From positions 1 through 21,300 of the forward strand of contig CAYPHY010000064.1 of NCBI GenBank assembly GCA_964410625.1: a stretch of DNA of 21,300 nt, written 5' to 3'. The DNA is from CAYPHY01 sp964410625. Lineage in GTDB: Bacteria; Chloroflexota; Anaerolineae; Promineifilales; Promineifilaceae. Every line of letters begins with the position of its first letter. Position 1 is the stretch's first letter. The position numbers and the translations under genes are program-made. This document shows, piece by piece, positions 7,124-14,309 of the stretch. The notes beneath the pieces are model-generated. The model saw only the letters and a program-made list of their open reading frames with translations. It was not told where the DNA came from and made no database searches.

Positions 7124-8319
7124 CGGCCGCCCCCAGTCCTCACTTCGTAAACGCCTCCAAGAGAAACCTGGCTTATTGGCATGAGCGCATCAGGCAGGAG
7201 GCCGGGCAGGTAGCGGCCGAACACGACCATCTGCTCCGCGCGGTGCAATTCGGTCTGGTCTTGGCAGAAACCCAACCGGCAGCGGCCGAATTAATGCAGC
7301 AATCGTTTATCCCTATTGAAGAGTGGGGGCGGTGGCAGTCGTGGATGCCACTTCTGGAGAAAACGCTAACAGCCCCGGCCGTAAATAGCCCGTTGTTGCG
7401 CGTTCGCTTACTGAATGGCCTCGGCCGTTGGCTACAACTCAACAGACAATTAGAAAAAGCGATCGCGGTTCACCAGGAAGCGAGAACGTTAGCCCAACAA
7501 CAGGACATTCAACCCGCCCTGGCTGAAACTCATGTGCGCCTAGGCGAAGATTATCTGCAAACTCATCAATACGATCTGGCAGAACAGTATGCCAAAATGG
7601 CCCTCGCTATACTTGAGTGCATTCAGCAGAGTGAAAGATCTCGTGCATCCGCCTTGAATGTCCTGGGGTTGATTGCCCTCAGACGAGGCGATCTAACCTC
7701 TGCGGAAGCGTATCTACAAAAAACAGTTCATTTATGGCGTTCGCTGGATAGCCCATTACAGTTAGCTCGCGTGCTAAAGAATCTTGGAGTCGTTTTTCTA
7801 CAACGGAAAGAGTCAACCAAAGCATTATCTTGCTACCAGGAAGCATTAGCCCACCTAGACAGAACGACCAGCAAACTAGACAGAATAGAAGTACAGAACA
7901 ATATCGGAATCATTCATTTTAATGAGAAACAGTTTGACATGGCGGCCGATGTGTTCAGGCAAGCCTATCATGGGCTTCAAGCGTTGAACGGCAATTTTCA
8001 CATCAATGCCCTGCTCGCACAAAACCTGGGCAATGCACTGGTCCGGCAGCAATATTTCGCCGAAGCGGAAAATCATTTTCGGCGTGCTATTATCCTCTGG
8101 CAACGGTTTGATAATGAACTCGACCTGGCAAACACATGGGGCAGCTTAGGCGATGTCTTGGCCAGACAGGGACAGCAAGAAGCGGGACTAGAGGCTTATG
8201 ATAGGGCTTTCCGATTGCTGGCGAAATTCCCAGACAATGCCTGGGCAAAAAAGTTGGTGGAGGATTTTACAAGAGAGGTGGAAATCATCAAGACAACAGG
8301 GCATCCTCAACCACTGTAA
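7120..8319 (+). CDS. Seven-TPR protein, sensor half of a split STAND regulator
   Basis: A 399-residue protein. Residues 1-90 resemble the helical connector that follows NB-ARC winged helices in single-chain relatives (AEHDHLLRAV). Seven tetratricopeptide repeats follow at about 95-128, 135-168, 175-208, 215-248, 255-288, 295-330 and 335-370 (for example ALNVLGLIALRRGDLTSAEA). No signal peptide. TPRs bind peptides or partner proteins. Translation is probably coupled to the NB-ARC gene through the 4-nt ATGA overlap. From about 7440 to 8300 the DNA is visibly more AT-rich, with more AGA, CTA and AAT codons than the flanking genes, which suggests a different evolutionary source for the repeats. 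The stop codon lies inside a strong hairpin. Confidence 0.88.
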   Translation: MTAAPSPHFVNASKRNLAYWHERIRQEAGQVAAEHDHLLRAVQFGLVLAETQPAAAELMQQSFIPIEEWGRWQSWMPLLEKTLTAPAVNSPLLRVRLLNGLGRWLQLNRQLEKAIAVHQEARTLAQQQDIQPALAETHVRLGEDYLQTHQYDLAEQYAKMALAILECIQQSERSRASALNVLGLIALRRGDLTSAEAYLQKTVHLWRSLDSPLQLARVLKNLGVVFLQRKESTKALSCYQEALAHLDRTTSKLDRIEVQNNIGIIHFNEKQFDMAADVFRQAYHGLQALNGNFHINALLAQNLGNALVRQQYFAEAENHFRRAIILWQRFDNELDLANTWGSLGDVLARQGQQEAGLEAYDRAFRLLAKFPDNAWAKKLVEDFTREVEIIKTTGHPQPL

Positions 8320-8341
8320 CTTGTCACGGTTGAGGATGTCC
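8299..8341. terminator. Hairpin between convergent genes, probable terminator
   Basis: catcctcaacc (8302-8312) pairs perfectly with ggttgaggatg (8328-8338). Three more pairs extend outward through a G-T wobble. The loop is 15 nt. The structure spans the TPR stop codon (8317-8319) and lies 18 nt past the end of the opposite-strand small gene. It lacks a T-run, so it may act as a bidirectional or stabilising structure rather than a classic intrinsic terminator. Confidence 0.5.
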
Positions 8342-8359
8342 CCTTGCCTTATCTATCCA

Positions 8360-8494
8360 TTAAGGGCAGGTGGATGTCGAAGGCGTGCAATCCCCTGCAT
8401 GAACGGCCGGGGCCAGGGGCGCTCCGACCAGCAGCAGCAGAACGGCCGCGCCCAGGAGCAGCCGGTTGGCCTTGAAACGCATTGTCTTGAGCAT
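8360..8494 (-). CDS. 44-residue exported small peptide (unrecognised)
   Basis: ATG at 8494 is preceded by GGAGG (8504-8508, 9-nt spacer). The product has a basic start (MLKTMRFKANR), a Leu/Ala/Val core (LLLGAAVLLLLVGAPLAPA) and an AVHA cleavage-like site. That leaves an 11-residue tail, GDCTPSTSTCP, with two cysteines seven residues apart. The signal peptide and ribosome site argue for a real gene. No family is recognised. One idea is a secreted signalling peptide near a TPR receptor. A rival is a frameshifted secreted protein: the neighbouring frame ends HAFDIHLPLMDR before a stop at 8349-8351, like the hydrophobic LPL tails I recall in Chloroflexota exported proteins. Confidence 0.5.
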   Translation of the reverse strand: MLKTMRFKANRLLLGAAVLLLLVGAPLAPAVHAGDCTPSTSTCP

Positions 8495-8685
8495 CTTTCA
8501 CTACCTCCATTGGGTATGGAGGCTCTGTGTACGGCGCGCCGGGGTCGTGTGACCCTCCCATGAGATGCACAAGAGCCTTTGCTGTTGTTAAAACATGTCA
8601 GTTAACTGATGTTCTCAGCATAGAGGATGGCTCCTTCAAAACGCAGCAATAATCTTTAAATTCGCTTAAACGTTATTCAAAAACG
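8495..8685. promoter_or_regulatory. Divergent intergenic region with palindromes
   Basis: It separates the leftward small-peptide gene from the rightward propeller-HTH gene. It holds gggtcgtgtgaccc (arms of 5 around 8541-8554) and the perfect 12-bp palindrome TCAGTTAACTGA (8598-8609), a plausible operator for an XRE-type dimer. The last 60 bases before the propeller gene are AT-rich and show no Shine-Dalgarno. Confidence 0.45.
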
Positions 8686-10146
8686 ATGACAGTTCTGCAA
8701 GAACAGTGGCAATACCAGGCGGCCGGGGGCATTACCTCGGTCGCGCTTTCGCCCGACGGCCGTCAGATCGTCGCCGGTTCATTGGCGAAGATCGTCTATT
8801 GCCTGGACGACACCGGCAGCAAGTTGTGGCAAGCCCCCGTCCCCAACCAGGCCTGGCGTATTGGCCTGAGTGATGATGGAAAAACCATCGTTGTCGGCAG
8901 CGGCAGCACCCGCTTTTGGGATATGGGTGGGCGTGGCCTCTTTTGCTTCAACCACGACGGCTCCTTGCGCTGGGAGCAAGAGTTGGCCGCTTCGGTGTGG
9001 GGGCTGTCGCTTGCGGCCGATGGCAAAACGGTCGCTGTTGGCACGAGCAATAAACAACTCCTCGTCTTTGATGGGCAGGGGAACAAGCTATGGGAGCTAG
9101 ATGTAGCGGGAATCGGCTGGTATGCCTGGGTGTGGAGCACGGCCGTTTCTGCCGATGGCGCTCTAATTGTCGCCGGAGCGGCCGATAAGCGCATACGCCT
9201 CTCCGACCGCAACGGCCGTTTGCTGAGCGAGTTCCAGGCCAGAGGGGACGTGTTCGCCGTCGGCGTCTCCGCCAACGGCACAACGGTAGCCGCCGGAGAC
9301 ACCAAAGGTTATCTCTACTTGCTAGATGAACAGGGGGAGTTGCTCTGGGAGAAGCAACTCAGCGACACCATCTGGCGGGCGCAACCCAACGCCGATGGCT
9401 CACGGTTGCTGGTTGGGGCAGGGAAGAAAGAGCGCCATATCCATGTTTATGAGCGCGACGGCCGCTTTCGCTGGCGGCGCTTTGTGGAAGGTAGCGTGGG
9501 CTGCCTGGACATCAGCGGGGATGGGCAGCGCATCGCAGTTGGCACACGCAAAGGGAATCTGTACATTTTTGATGAAGCGGGCGAGGTGCTGCACACCGCA
9601 CAGGGGAAGGCCAACGTCCGCGATGTCGCCCTCTCCCATTCCGGCGAGATGATCACCGCCGGTTCTGAAGATGGGTTTATCTATGGCTTTCGTCTGTTGT
9701 CGTCTGTGATTTCTGTGACTATTGCGGCCGAAGCTCCGCCGGATGGGTTAGACGAGAAAAAGTCGCCGGTAGCGGCCGTTTCTCCCTCCGGTCCCGTCTC
9801 TAAAGTATTCACCTTCGGCAGCTTACTGCGCTATTATCGCCGCGAAATAAAAGACCCACAGCGAGGCGGCTCGCTGACCCAAAAAGGGCTGGCCGATCTT
9901 TTATCGAAGCAAGGATTCGCCTACTCTGACGCGATGATCAGCCATTGGGAACGAGATAAAACTCACATTTCACACACCGACCGCCTGCTTTTACTCGCTT
10001 TTATTCGCATCTTCCATCAGCATGGTGTTATGCTTAACGCAACAGAAGCAAACAACTTTCTGCTCATTGGTAAATATAGTCCCTTAGAAGAGCGAGAATG
10101 TGAACAATTATTTGGTCACGACAAGGGAGTATGGCACGATGAATGA
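8686..10146 (+). CDS. Beta-propeller protein with C-terminal XRE-type HTH domain
   Basis: A 486-residue protein with no signal peptide. Residues about 10-345 form eight similar segments, each running VALSPDGRQIVAGS, then a lipid-or-dye-free strand pair, then DxxGxxLWE. This is a PQQ/WD40-type propeller (for example AVGVSANGTTVAAGDTKG). After a Pro/Ser-rich linker, residues 376-455 read FGSLLRYYRREI, SLTQKGLADLLSKQG and AMISHWERDKTHIS, a helix-turn-helix of the XRE/Cro type. In most STAND proteins such a domain is N-terminal, and its C-terminal position here is unusual. The linker and HTH part (from about 9790) is more AT-rich than the propeller, which suggests a fusion. No clear Shine-Dalgarno precedes the ATG. 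The propeller probably senses and the HTH binds DNA; both roles are inferred. Confidence 0.82.
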   Translation: MTVLQEQWQYQAAGGITSVALSPDGRQIVAGSLAKIVYCLDDTGSKLWQAPVPNQAWRIGLSDDGKTIVVGSGSTRFWDMGGRGLFCFNHDGSLRWEQELAASVWGLSLAADGKTVAVGTSNKQLLVFDGQGNKLWELDVAGIGWYAWVWSTAVSADGALIVAGAADKRIRLSDRNGRLLSEFQARGDVFAVGVSANGTTVAAGDTKGYLYLLDEQGELLWEKQLSDTIWRAQPNADGSRLLVGAGKKERHIHVYERDGRFRWRRFVEGSVGCLDISGDGQRIAVGTRKGNLYIFDEAGEVLHTAQGKANVRDVALSHSGEMITAGSEDGFIYGFRLLSSVISVTIAAEAPPDGLDEKKSPVAAVSPSGPVSKVFTFGSLLRYYRREIKDPQRGGSLTQKGLADLLSKQGFAYSDAMISHWERDKTHISHTDRLLLLAFIRIFHQHGVMLNATEANNFLLIGKYSPLEERECEQLFGHDKGVWHDE

Positions 10147-10213
10147 GAATCTCACGCAAAGCCACAAAGGTCGCTAAGGTTTTTATGCTTTGCGTCTTAG
10201 CGTTCTTTGCATG
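10147..10213. repeat. Degenerate cgcaaag-type intergenic repeat
   Basis: cgcaaagc (about 10154-10161) and gctttgcg (10188-10195) are inverted around caaaggtcgctaagg. The second half, tcttagcgttctttgcatg, is a partial mirror of the first. It matches the acgcaaagacgcaaag style of intergenic repeat seen widely in bacteria. It fills the space before the hydrolase gene. Confidence 0.5.
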
Positions 10214-10236
10214 AGCTATCTATGAGGAGACAACTA

Positions 10237-10914
10237 ATGATTAACCTGACAAGTGGTGACACCACAACGAATGGCTATCTAGCCTTGCCCGAACAAGAAA
10301 ACGCCCCAGCCGTCTTGATGCTCCATGCCTGGTGGGGACTGACCGACTATTTCAAAGGGTTGTGTGACCGGTTAGCGGCCGAAGGCTTCGTCGTTCTCGC
10401 CCCCGACCTCTTTGGCGGCCAAACAGCCGATACCATCGCCGGAGCCGAGCAATTGATCGAAACCGCCTCCGATGACAACATAGTTGCCACCGTACAAAGC
10501 GCGGTCGACTTTCTACGCAGCCACCCGGCGGCCGATGGCAAACCCATCGGCGTTATCGGCTTCTCCTTCGGCGCGGCCTATGCGTTGTTGGCCGCAACCC
10601 ATCTGAAGCCAAAGGATGTCGCTGCTGTTGTCGTTTTCTATGGCAATTACCCCGACCTGGACGCCGCTGATTACGCCAACGCTTCGGCCGCCTTCCTCGG
10701 ACACTTTGCCGAAAACGACCCCTATGAATCGCTCGATGATATGCAAAACACGAAAGCGGAGATGGAAAAGGCAGGGCGTGAAGCCACTTTCCATCTCTAT
10801 GAGGGAACGGGACATTGGTTTTTTGAGTCCAACCGGCCGGATGCCTATGTGGCCGACGCCGCCCAACTGGCCTGGGAACGTACCCTCTCCTTTTTGCGAA
10901 AGGCAATCGCATAA
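10237..10914 (+). CDS. Dienelactone hydrolase family alpha/beta hydrolase
   Basis: A 225-residue cytoplasmic alpha/beta hydrolase. ATG at 10237 follows GAGGAG by about 7 nt. A TTG 30 nt upstream is in the repeat and was rejected. Motifs: LMLHAWWGLTDYF after the first strand (oxyanion region), nucleophile elbow GFSFGAA with Ser110, Asp161 in AENDPYES, and His193 in GTGHWFFE, giving a Ser-Asp-His triad. Classic dienelactone hydrolases have Cys at the nucleophile, and the Ser form occurs in many family members. The substrate is unknown. It may be monocistronic, since a hairpin and 200 nt of repeats follow it. Confidence 0.9.
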   Translation: MINLTSGDTTTNGYLALPEQENAPAVLMLHAWWGLTDYFKGLCDRLAAEGFVVLAPDLFGGQTADTIAGAEQLIETASDDNIVATVQSAVDFLRSHPAADGKPIGVIGFSFGAAYALLAATHLKPKDVAAVVVFYGNYPDLDAADYANASAAFLGHFAENDPYESLDDMQNTKAEMEKAGREATFHLYEGTGHWFFESNRPDAYVADAAQLAWERTLSFLRKAIA

Positions 10915-10917
10915 CCT

Positions 10918-10937
10918 CCGAACGTTGAAACGTCCGG
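10918..10937. terminator. Short imperfect palindrome after the hydrolase gene
   Basis: CCGAACGTT and AACGTCCGG (arms 10918-10926 and 10929-10937, one mismatch) begin 3 nt after the stop codon. It may be a terminator-like hairpin without a T-run, or part of a dispersed palindromic repeat. Confidence 0.4.
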
Positions 10938-11000
10938 CTACAATGCGAAACCTGTTTATTAAGCTTTACAAAATAAATACGTAATAGGGAGCGACAGCAA

Positions 11001-11062
11001 CGGATAGGAACGGATGAACGGATAACACTCGACCAACCATTCGTTTATTCGCTTCCAATCCG
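11001..11062. repeat. Imperfect inverted repeat upstream of the Rieske-like gene
   Basis: cggataggaacggatgaacg on the left (from 11001) is mirrored by attcgtttattcgcttccaa then tccg on the right (11039-11062) with a few mismatches. The gap is 15 nt. It appears to be a degenerate interspersed element. Confidence 0.4.
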
Positions 11063-11121
11063 CTGCCCTTGTCACAACCATATGACTACGCGGTTAATTT
11101 GTAAAGTTCCATGCGACGGAG

Positions 11122-13164
11122 TTGGACGAGCAACAAAGAACACCAATCAATACACACAGGCTGATCTGGTTTGGCTTTGGGGTTGCTCTGCTGCTCATTG
11201 TGGCGGTCGTCCTCCAATCTTGTTTCCGCGCTTTTCTCACGCCACCCTCTTCATCCGCTAACCACCTGATCGAAATCGGCCACATGGAGGAGTTCCCCCC
11301 TGGTACAGTCCGCACGATTGAGTTGCCGGTTCCCTTCGAGCCACCCCCTTTTGTGATCGAAAATCTGGACGTACCTCGCAACCTGACCACGCCCTTCGCA
11401 ACCCCGATTACACCAGTGCCTTTGTTTATCGTCCACGATGAACAAGCCGGTATCCTGACCCTTTACCGTAATAGCCCGCTTAGCGGCTGCATGGTTGTCT
11501 GGGAGGAAAGCGACAGCCGCTTTACCGATCCATGCTACGGCGATAAATTTAGCTACACGGGTGAATGGATCGAAGGAAAAGTCCCGCGTGGGCTAGATCG
11601 CTTTCCCGTACAGGTGCAGGATGACGGCCGCATTTTCATTGACACCAGTACACTCTCCCCAGGCCCACCCTTGCCCACACCGACAACCACCTTTACGCCC
11701 GTGCCAACCCTGGCCCCCAGCGCAACCCCCCAACCTACACCAACGTCCTCGGCCCCACCCCTATCCTTAGAAGATTTCCTGGGAGGACTACAAAACGCGC
11801 TCAACGAATCCGATTTGGAAGCGCTGGAAGCGGCCGTCAGCCCTATATTTGTCACCGGCGTCTATCCGTTGGGAACCAGCTCGGCCGTCAAGCGCGAAAC
11901 CCTCTCTTTTCTCGAATGGCGTCTGCTGCCCCGGCGAGAGGAAGTCAGCTTCCAGGAAGTAGACCACGCCTCCTTACCGGCCGAACTGACGGCCGAAACC
12001 CTGTTCGATGAAAAGGCGGCACACATCACCGTAGTCGAAAGTTCCGGCTGGGGACCAGACGGCCGTATCAAGGGTCTGTTTTACATCCTAGAAGAGGCCG
12101 GAGCCTATCAATGGACCGGGCTGGTACTGACCTCCGGCGAATTTGCGCCCCTGCCTGAGCTGGCAACCATCCCCTTGCCCGCCGGTCTGGTCTACCACGA
12201 CCGCTTCGACTGGCGGCTGGTTGGGGGCAATGGTGAAGAGACCATGCTCATCAACCACAACCCCCGGCTCACTCTCAATCCCAGCGCTACCCTGGCTCTG
12301 GAAGCGGAACATGGGGCGCAAGCTGTTACCCTGTTTCACCTACCGGGCGGTGACGGCGAGACGATTGAGCTGAACGGCCGCCTGATGACCGATGCCTGGC
12401 GTATTCCCTGGCTGGATGATCAAACGGCCGTGCTGGCCGTCACCGATGAACCAGCCGTTCTCCAGGCCACCACCGGCCAACTGGCCTTGCTCCATACCGC
12501 TACCGGCCAACTGACGCTGCCAGGTGTCGAAGTTGATTCCTATGTCCAACCCTCGGTGACGGCCGCTGGTACAGTCGTCTATGGCATGGACGACCAGGGG
12601 CGGCTGCTCGCCTGGCGCGATGGACAAGCGGCCAGCCTTTCCGTTGCCGGACTGGGCGGCGACATCAGTTCGCTCTCCAGAGCCGTGCTAAGTCCTGATG
12701 GGGCGTTGCTGGCCGGTGTAGCCAGCAGTCAAGATACCCATCCGGCGGCCTATGCCGTTGTCGGGATGGAGCAGCCAGGCGGCGTGCGGATTCATCCCTA
12801 CTCTACCATCGGGACCGACGCCGTCCTCCCCACCGGGATCACCTGGTCGCCCGATAGCCGTTGGGTGGCGCTTTTGCCGCCCGCGTCGGATATAGTCGTC
12901 AATGGCGTATGGCTGGCGGCGGCCGACGGCTCGGCCAAACTCCACCTCGGCCCAGGCACGCGCAACCCCGTCTGGCTCGACGCCAACCGGGTTGTCTATT
13001 CGGCCACCGTGCTGGGGGTAGACGGCCTGCAACTTTACGACCTGACGACCGGAGAGGCCAGCTGGCTGGACACATCCCAATATGAGGCCGACCCGTTCGA
13101 CCGCTTCTTCTTAAACCTACCCCCAAACATCCACGCGGTGCAAATCGTTGAAGGTGTCGAATGA
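11122..13164 (+). CDS. Membrane-anchored Rieske-fold protein with propeller domain; cluster ligands lost
   Basis: A 680-residue protein. One N-terminal hydrophobic segment (about 14-31) ends LQSC, either a lipobox-like site or a signal anchor, so the bulk is probably outside the membrane. Residues about 50-175 read like a Rieske domain: NSPLSGCMVVW (117-127) at the CTHLGC position, DPCYGD (136-141) at the CPCHGS position, then PRGLDRFPVQVQDDGRIFID. The disulfide cysteines (C123, C138) remain, but the four [2Fe-2S] ligands are replaced by Ser118, Leu120, Asp136 and Tyr139. A Pro/Thr-rich linker (180-213) follows, then an unrecognised domain (214-335), then TolB-like strands (AVLSPDGALLAG, ITWSPDSRWVALL). 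The TTG start at 11122 has no good ribosome site. An ATG at 11111 is out of frame. The stop overlaps the UbiA gene by ATGA. Confidence 0.78.
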   Translation: MDEQQRTPINTHRLIWFGFGVALLLIVAVVLQSCFRAFLTPPSSSANHLIEIGHMEEFPPGTVRTIELPVPFEPPPFVIENLDVPRNLTTPFATPITPVPLFIVHDEQAGILTLYRNSPLSGCMVVWEESDSRFTDPCYGDKFSYTGEWIEGKVPRGLDRFPVQVQDDGRIFIDTSTLSPGPPLPTPTTTFTPVPTLAPSATPQPTPTSSAPPLSLEDFLGGLQNALNESDLEALEAAVSPIFVTGVYPLGTSSAVKRETLSFLEWRLLPRREEVSFQEVDHASLPAELTAETLFDEKAAHITVVESSGWGPDGRIKGLFYILEEAGAYQWTGLVLTSGEFAPLPELATIPLPAGLVYHDRFDWRLVGGNGEETMLINHNPRLTLNPSATLALEAEHGAQAVTLFHLPGGDGETIELNGRLMTDAWRIPWLDDQTAVLAVTDEPAVLQATTGQLALLHTATGQLTLPGVEVDSYVQPSVTAAGTVVYGMDDQGRLLAWRDGQAASLSVAGLGGDISSLSRAVLSPDGALLAGVASSQDTHPAAYAVVGMEQPGGVRIHPYSTIGTDAVLPTGITWSPDSRWVALLPPASDIVVNGVWLAAADGSAKLHLGPGTRNPVWLDANRVVYSATVLGVDGLQLYDLTTGEASWLDTSQYEADPFDRFFLNLPPNIHAVQIVEGVE

Positions 13165-14084
13165 AGTGGCTGCGGCCGTTGGTTGACTTCATTAGATTGG
13201 GACGGCCGCTCTTCCTCTTCGGTGGCTTTCTCTTTCACGCCCTGGGCGTCGCCATCGCCCTCTATCAAGGGGCAACGCTCAATCTCCCCGCGCTGCTTTG
13301 GGGACAGGTGGCGATCACCGCCATCCAGTTGATGACCCACTACAGCAACGACTACTTCGACCTGGCGGCCGACCGCGCCAACCCCACCCCCACCCAATGG
13401 GCAGGAGGGAGCCGCGTGCTGGCCGAAGGGCTTTTGCCGCCGCGTGTGGCGTTGGTGACGGCCATCGTGCTGGCGGCCGTTGCCCTGCTCACCACCATCC
13501 ATCTCAGCCTCAACATCCAGCCCGCCCCCTGGACAGCGCCGCTACTCCTCTTAGCGATCTTCCTGACCTGGAATTACAGTTCTCCCCCATTACGCCTGCA
13601 CTCACGCGGCCTGGGAGAAGTGACCGTAGCCATCACGGTACCGCTGCTGACCACATTGGTAGGTTCCTACCTGCAATCCGGCCGTCTGTCCTCATTGCCT
13701 TTGCTGGCAACCTTCCCGCTGGCCTGTTTGCAAGCGGCGATGATCCTGGTGATCAACATCGTAGATGCGACCGGTGACGTGCAGGTGATGAAGCGAACGC
13801 TGGTCATCCGCCTCGGCACAGCCCACGCCGCCCGCCTCTACCCCCTCCTACTGCTCACTGCCTACGGCGCACTGCCTGCTCTCCTCTTGGCTGGGCTGCC
13901 CCCGCCGGTCGCCGTGGCTATTCTATTACCCTTACCCCTGGCGATCTGGCAGATGAGGCGCATGGCGCGAGGGAATTGGCGCACTCCCGCCACCTGGGAC
14001 AGCCTCGCCTTTTGGAGCATCGGGCTATTGATGGGAACGGCCGCGCTGGAAACGGCCGTCTTCTTCTGGTTGGTACTTAGTTAA
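13161..14084 (+). CDS. UbiA-family prenyltransferase, MenA-like
   Basis: A 307-residue polytopic membrane protein. The first Mg-binding motif NDYFDLAAD (63-71, NDxxDxxxD) and second motif DATGD (202-206) followed by KRTLVIRLG match UbiA prenyltransferases, especially MenA (1,4-dihydroxy-2-naphthoate prenyltransferase, menaquinone synthesis). In MenA the second motif is usually GKRTL; here it is MKRTL. About eight hydrophobic helices are visible. The ATG overlaps the stop of the Rieske-like gene (ATGA), so translation is coupled. MenA or another aromatic acceptor cannot be decided without relatives. No other menaquinone gene is in the window. Confidence 0.85.
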   Translation: MKWLRPLVDFIRLGRPLFLFGGFLFHALGVAIALYQGATLNLPALLWGQVAITAIQLMTHYSNDYFDLAADRANPTPTQWAGGSRVLAEGLLPPRVALVTAIVLAAVALLTTIHLSLNIQPAPWTAPLLLLAIFLTWNYSSPPLRLHSRGLGEVTVAITVPLLTTLVGSYLQSGRLSSLPLLATFPLACLQAAMILVINIVDATGDVQVMKRTLVIRLGTAHAARLYPLLLLTAYGALPALLLAGLPPPVAVAILLPLPLAIWQMRRMARGNWRTPATWDSLAFWSIGLLMGTAALETAVFFWLVLS

Positions 14085-14098
14085 AATCAGTTACGGTT

Positions 14099-14140
14099 AC
14101 GCGGATGACGCAGATAGGGCGCTGATTGCGCGGATTTTTA
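14099..14140 (+). repeat. Interspersed ~40-bp repeat, copy B
   Basis: It reads acgcggatgacgcagatagg then gcgctgattgcgcggatttt, ending in a T-run. It matches copies A (5585-5623, minus) and C (20099-20140). It sits between convergent UbiA genes and could help end transcription. Confidence 0.7.
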
Positions 14141-14304
14141 TACATCAGGACTTACGCAGTGACGACATTTTTCGACACGAATGGCACGAAGTTCGCCTTT
14201 ATGTTCGTGAAATTCGTGTCATTCGTGTCAACCTATTCATGATAAGACAAGCCGTACCCATTTCCTGCCGATCCTATTCGTGTAAATTCGTGCAGATTCG
14301 TGGA
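14141..14304. repeat. Degenerate attcgtg-type repeats between convergent genes
   Basis: Several variants of attcgtgtc, attcgtgaa, ttcgtgcag and cacgaatggcacgaag lie in 14165-14304, in both orientations. The style resembles 5446-5477. No coding sequence or RNA gene was seen. Confidence 0.5.
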
Positions 14305-14309
14305 TCACT

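Noticed and set aside
8349..8570. 73-codon minus-strand ORF overlapping the small peptide
   Set aside because: Its start is in a weak context and most of its translation is Pro/Gly/Arg-rich. Its last residues (DIHLPLMDR) are kept only as evidence for a possible frameshift of the small peptide gene.
11111..11161. ATG at 11111 as start of the Rieske-like protein
   Set aside because: It is out of frame with the long ORF and stops after 17 codons. No ribosome site was seen.
13298..13777. 159-codon plus-strand ORF
   Set aside because: It is a second frame within the MenA-like prenyltransferase gene with no hydrophobic or motif support.
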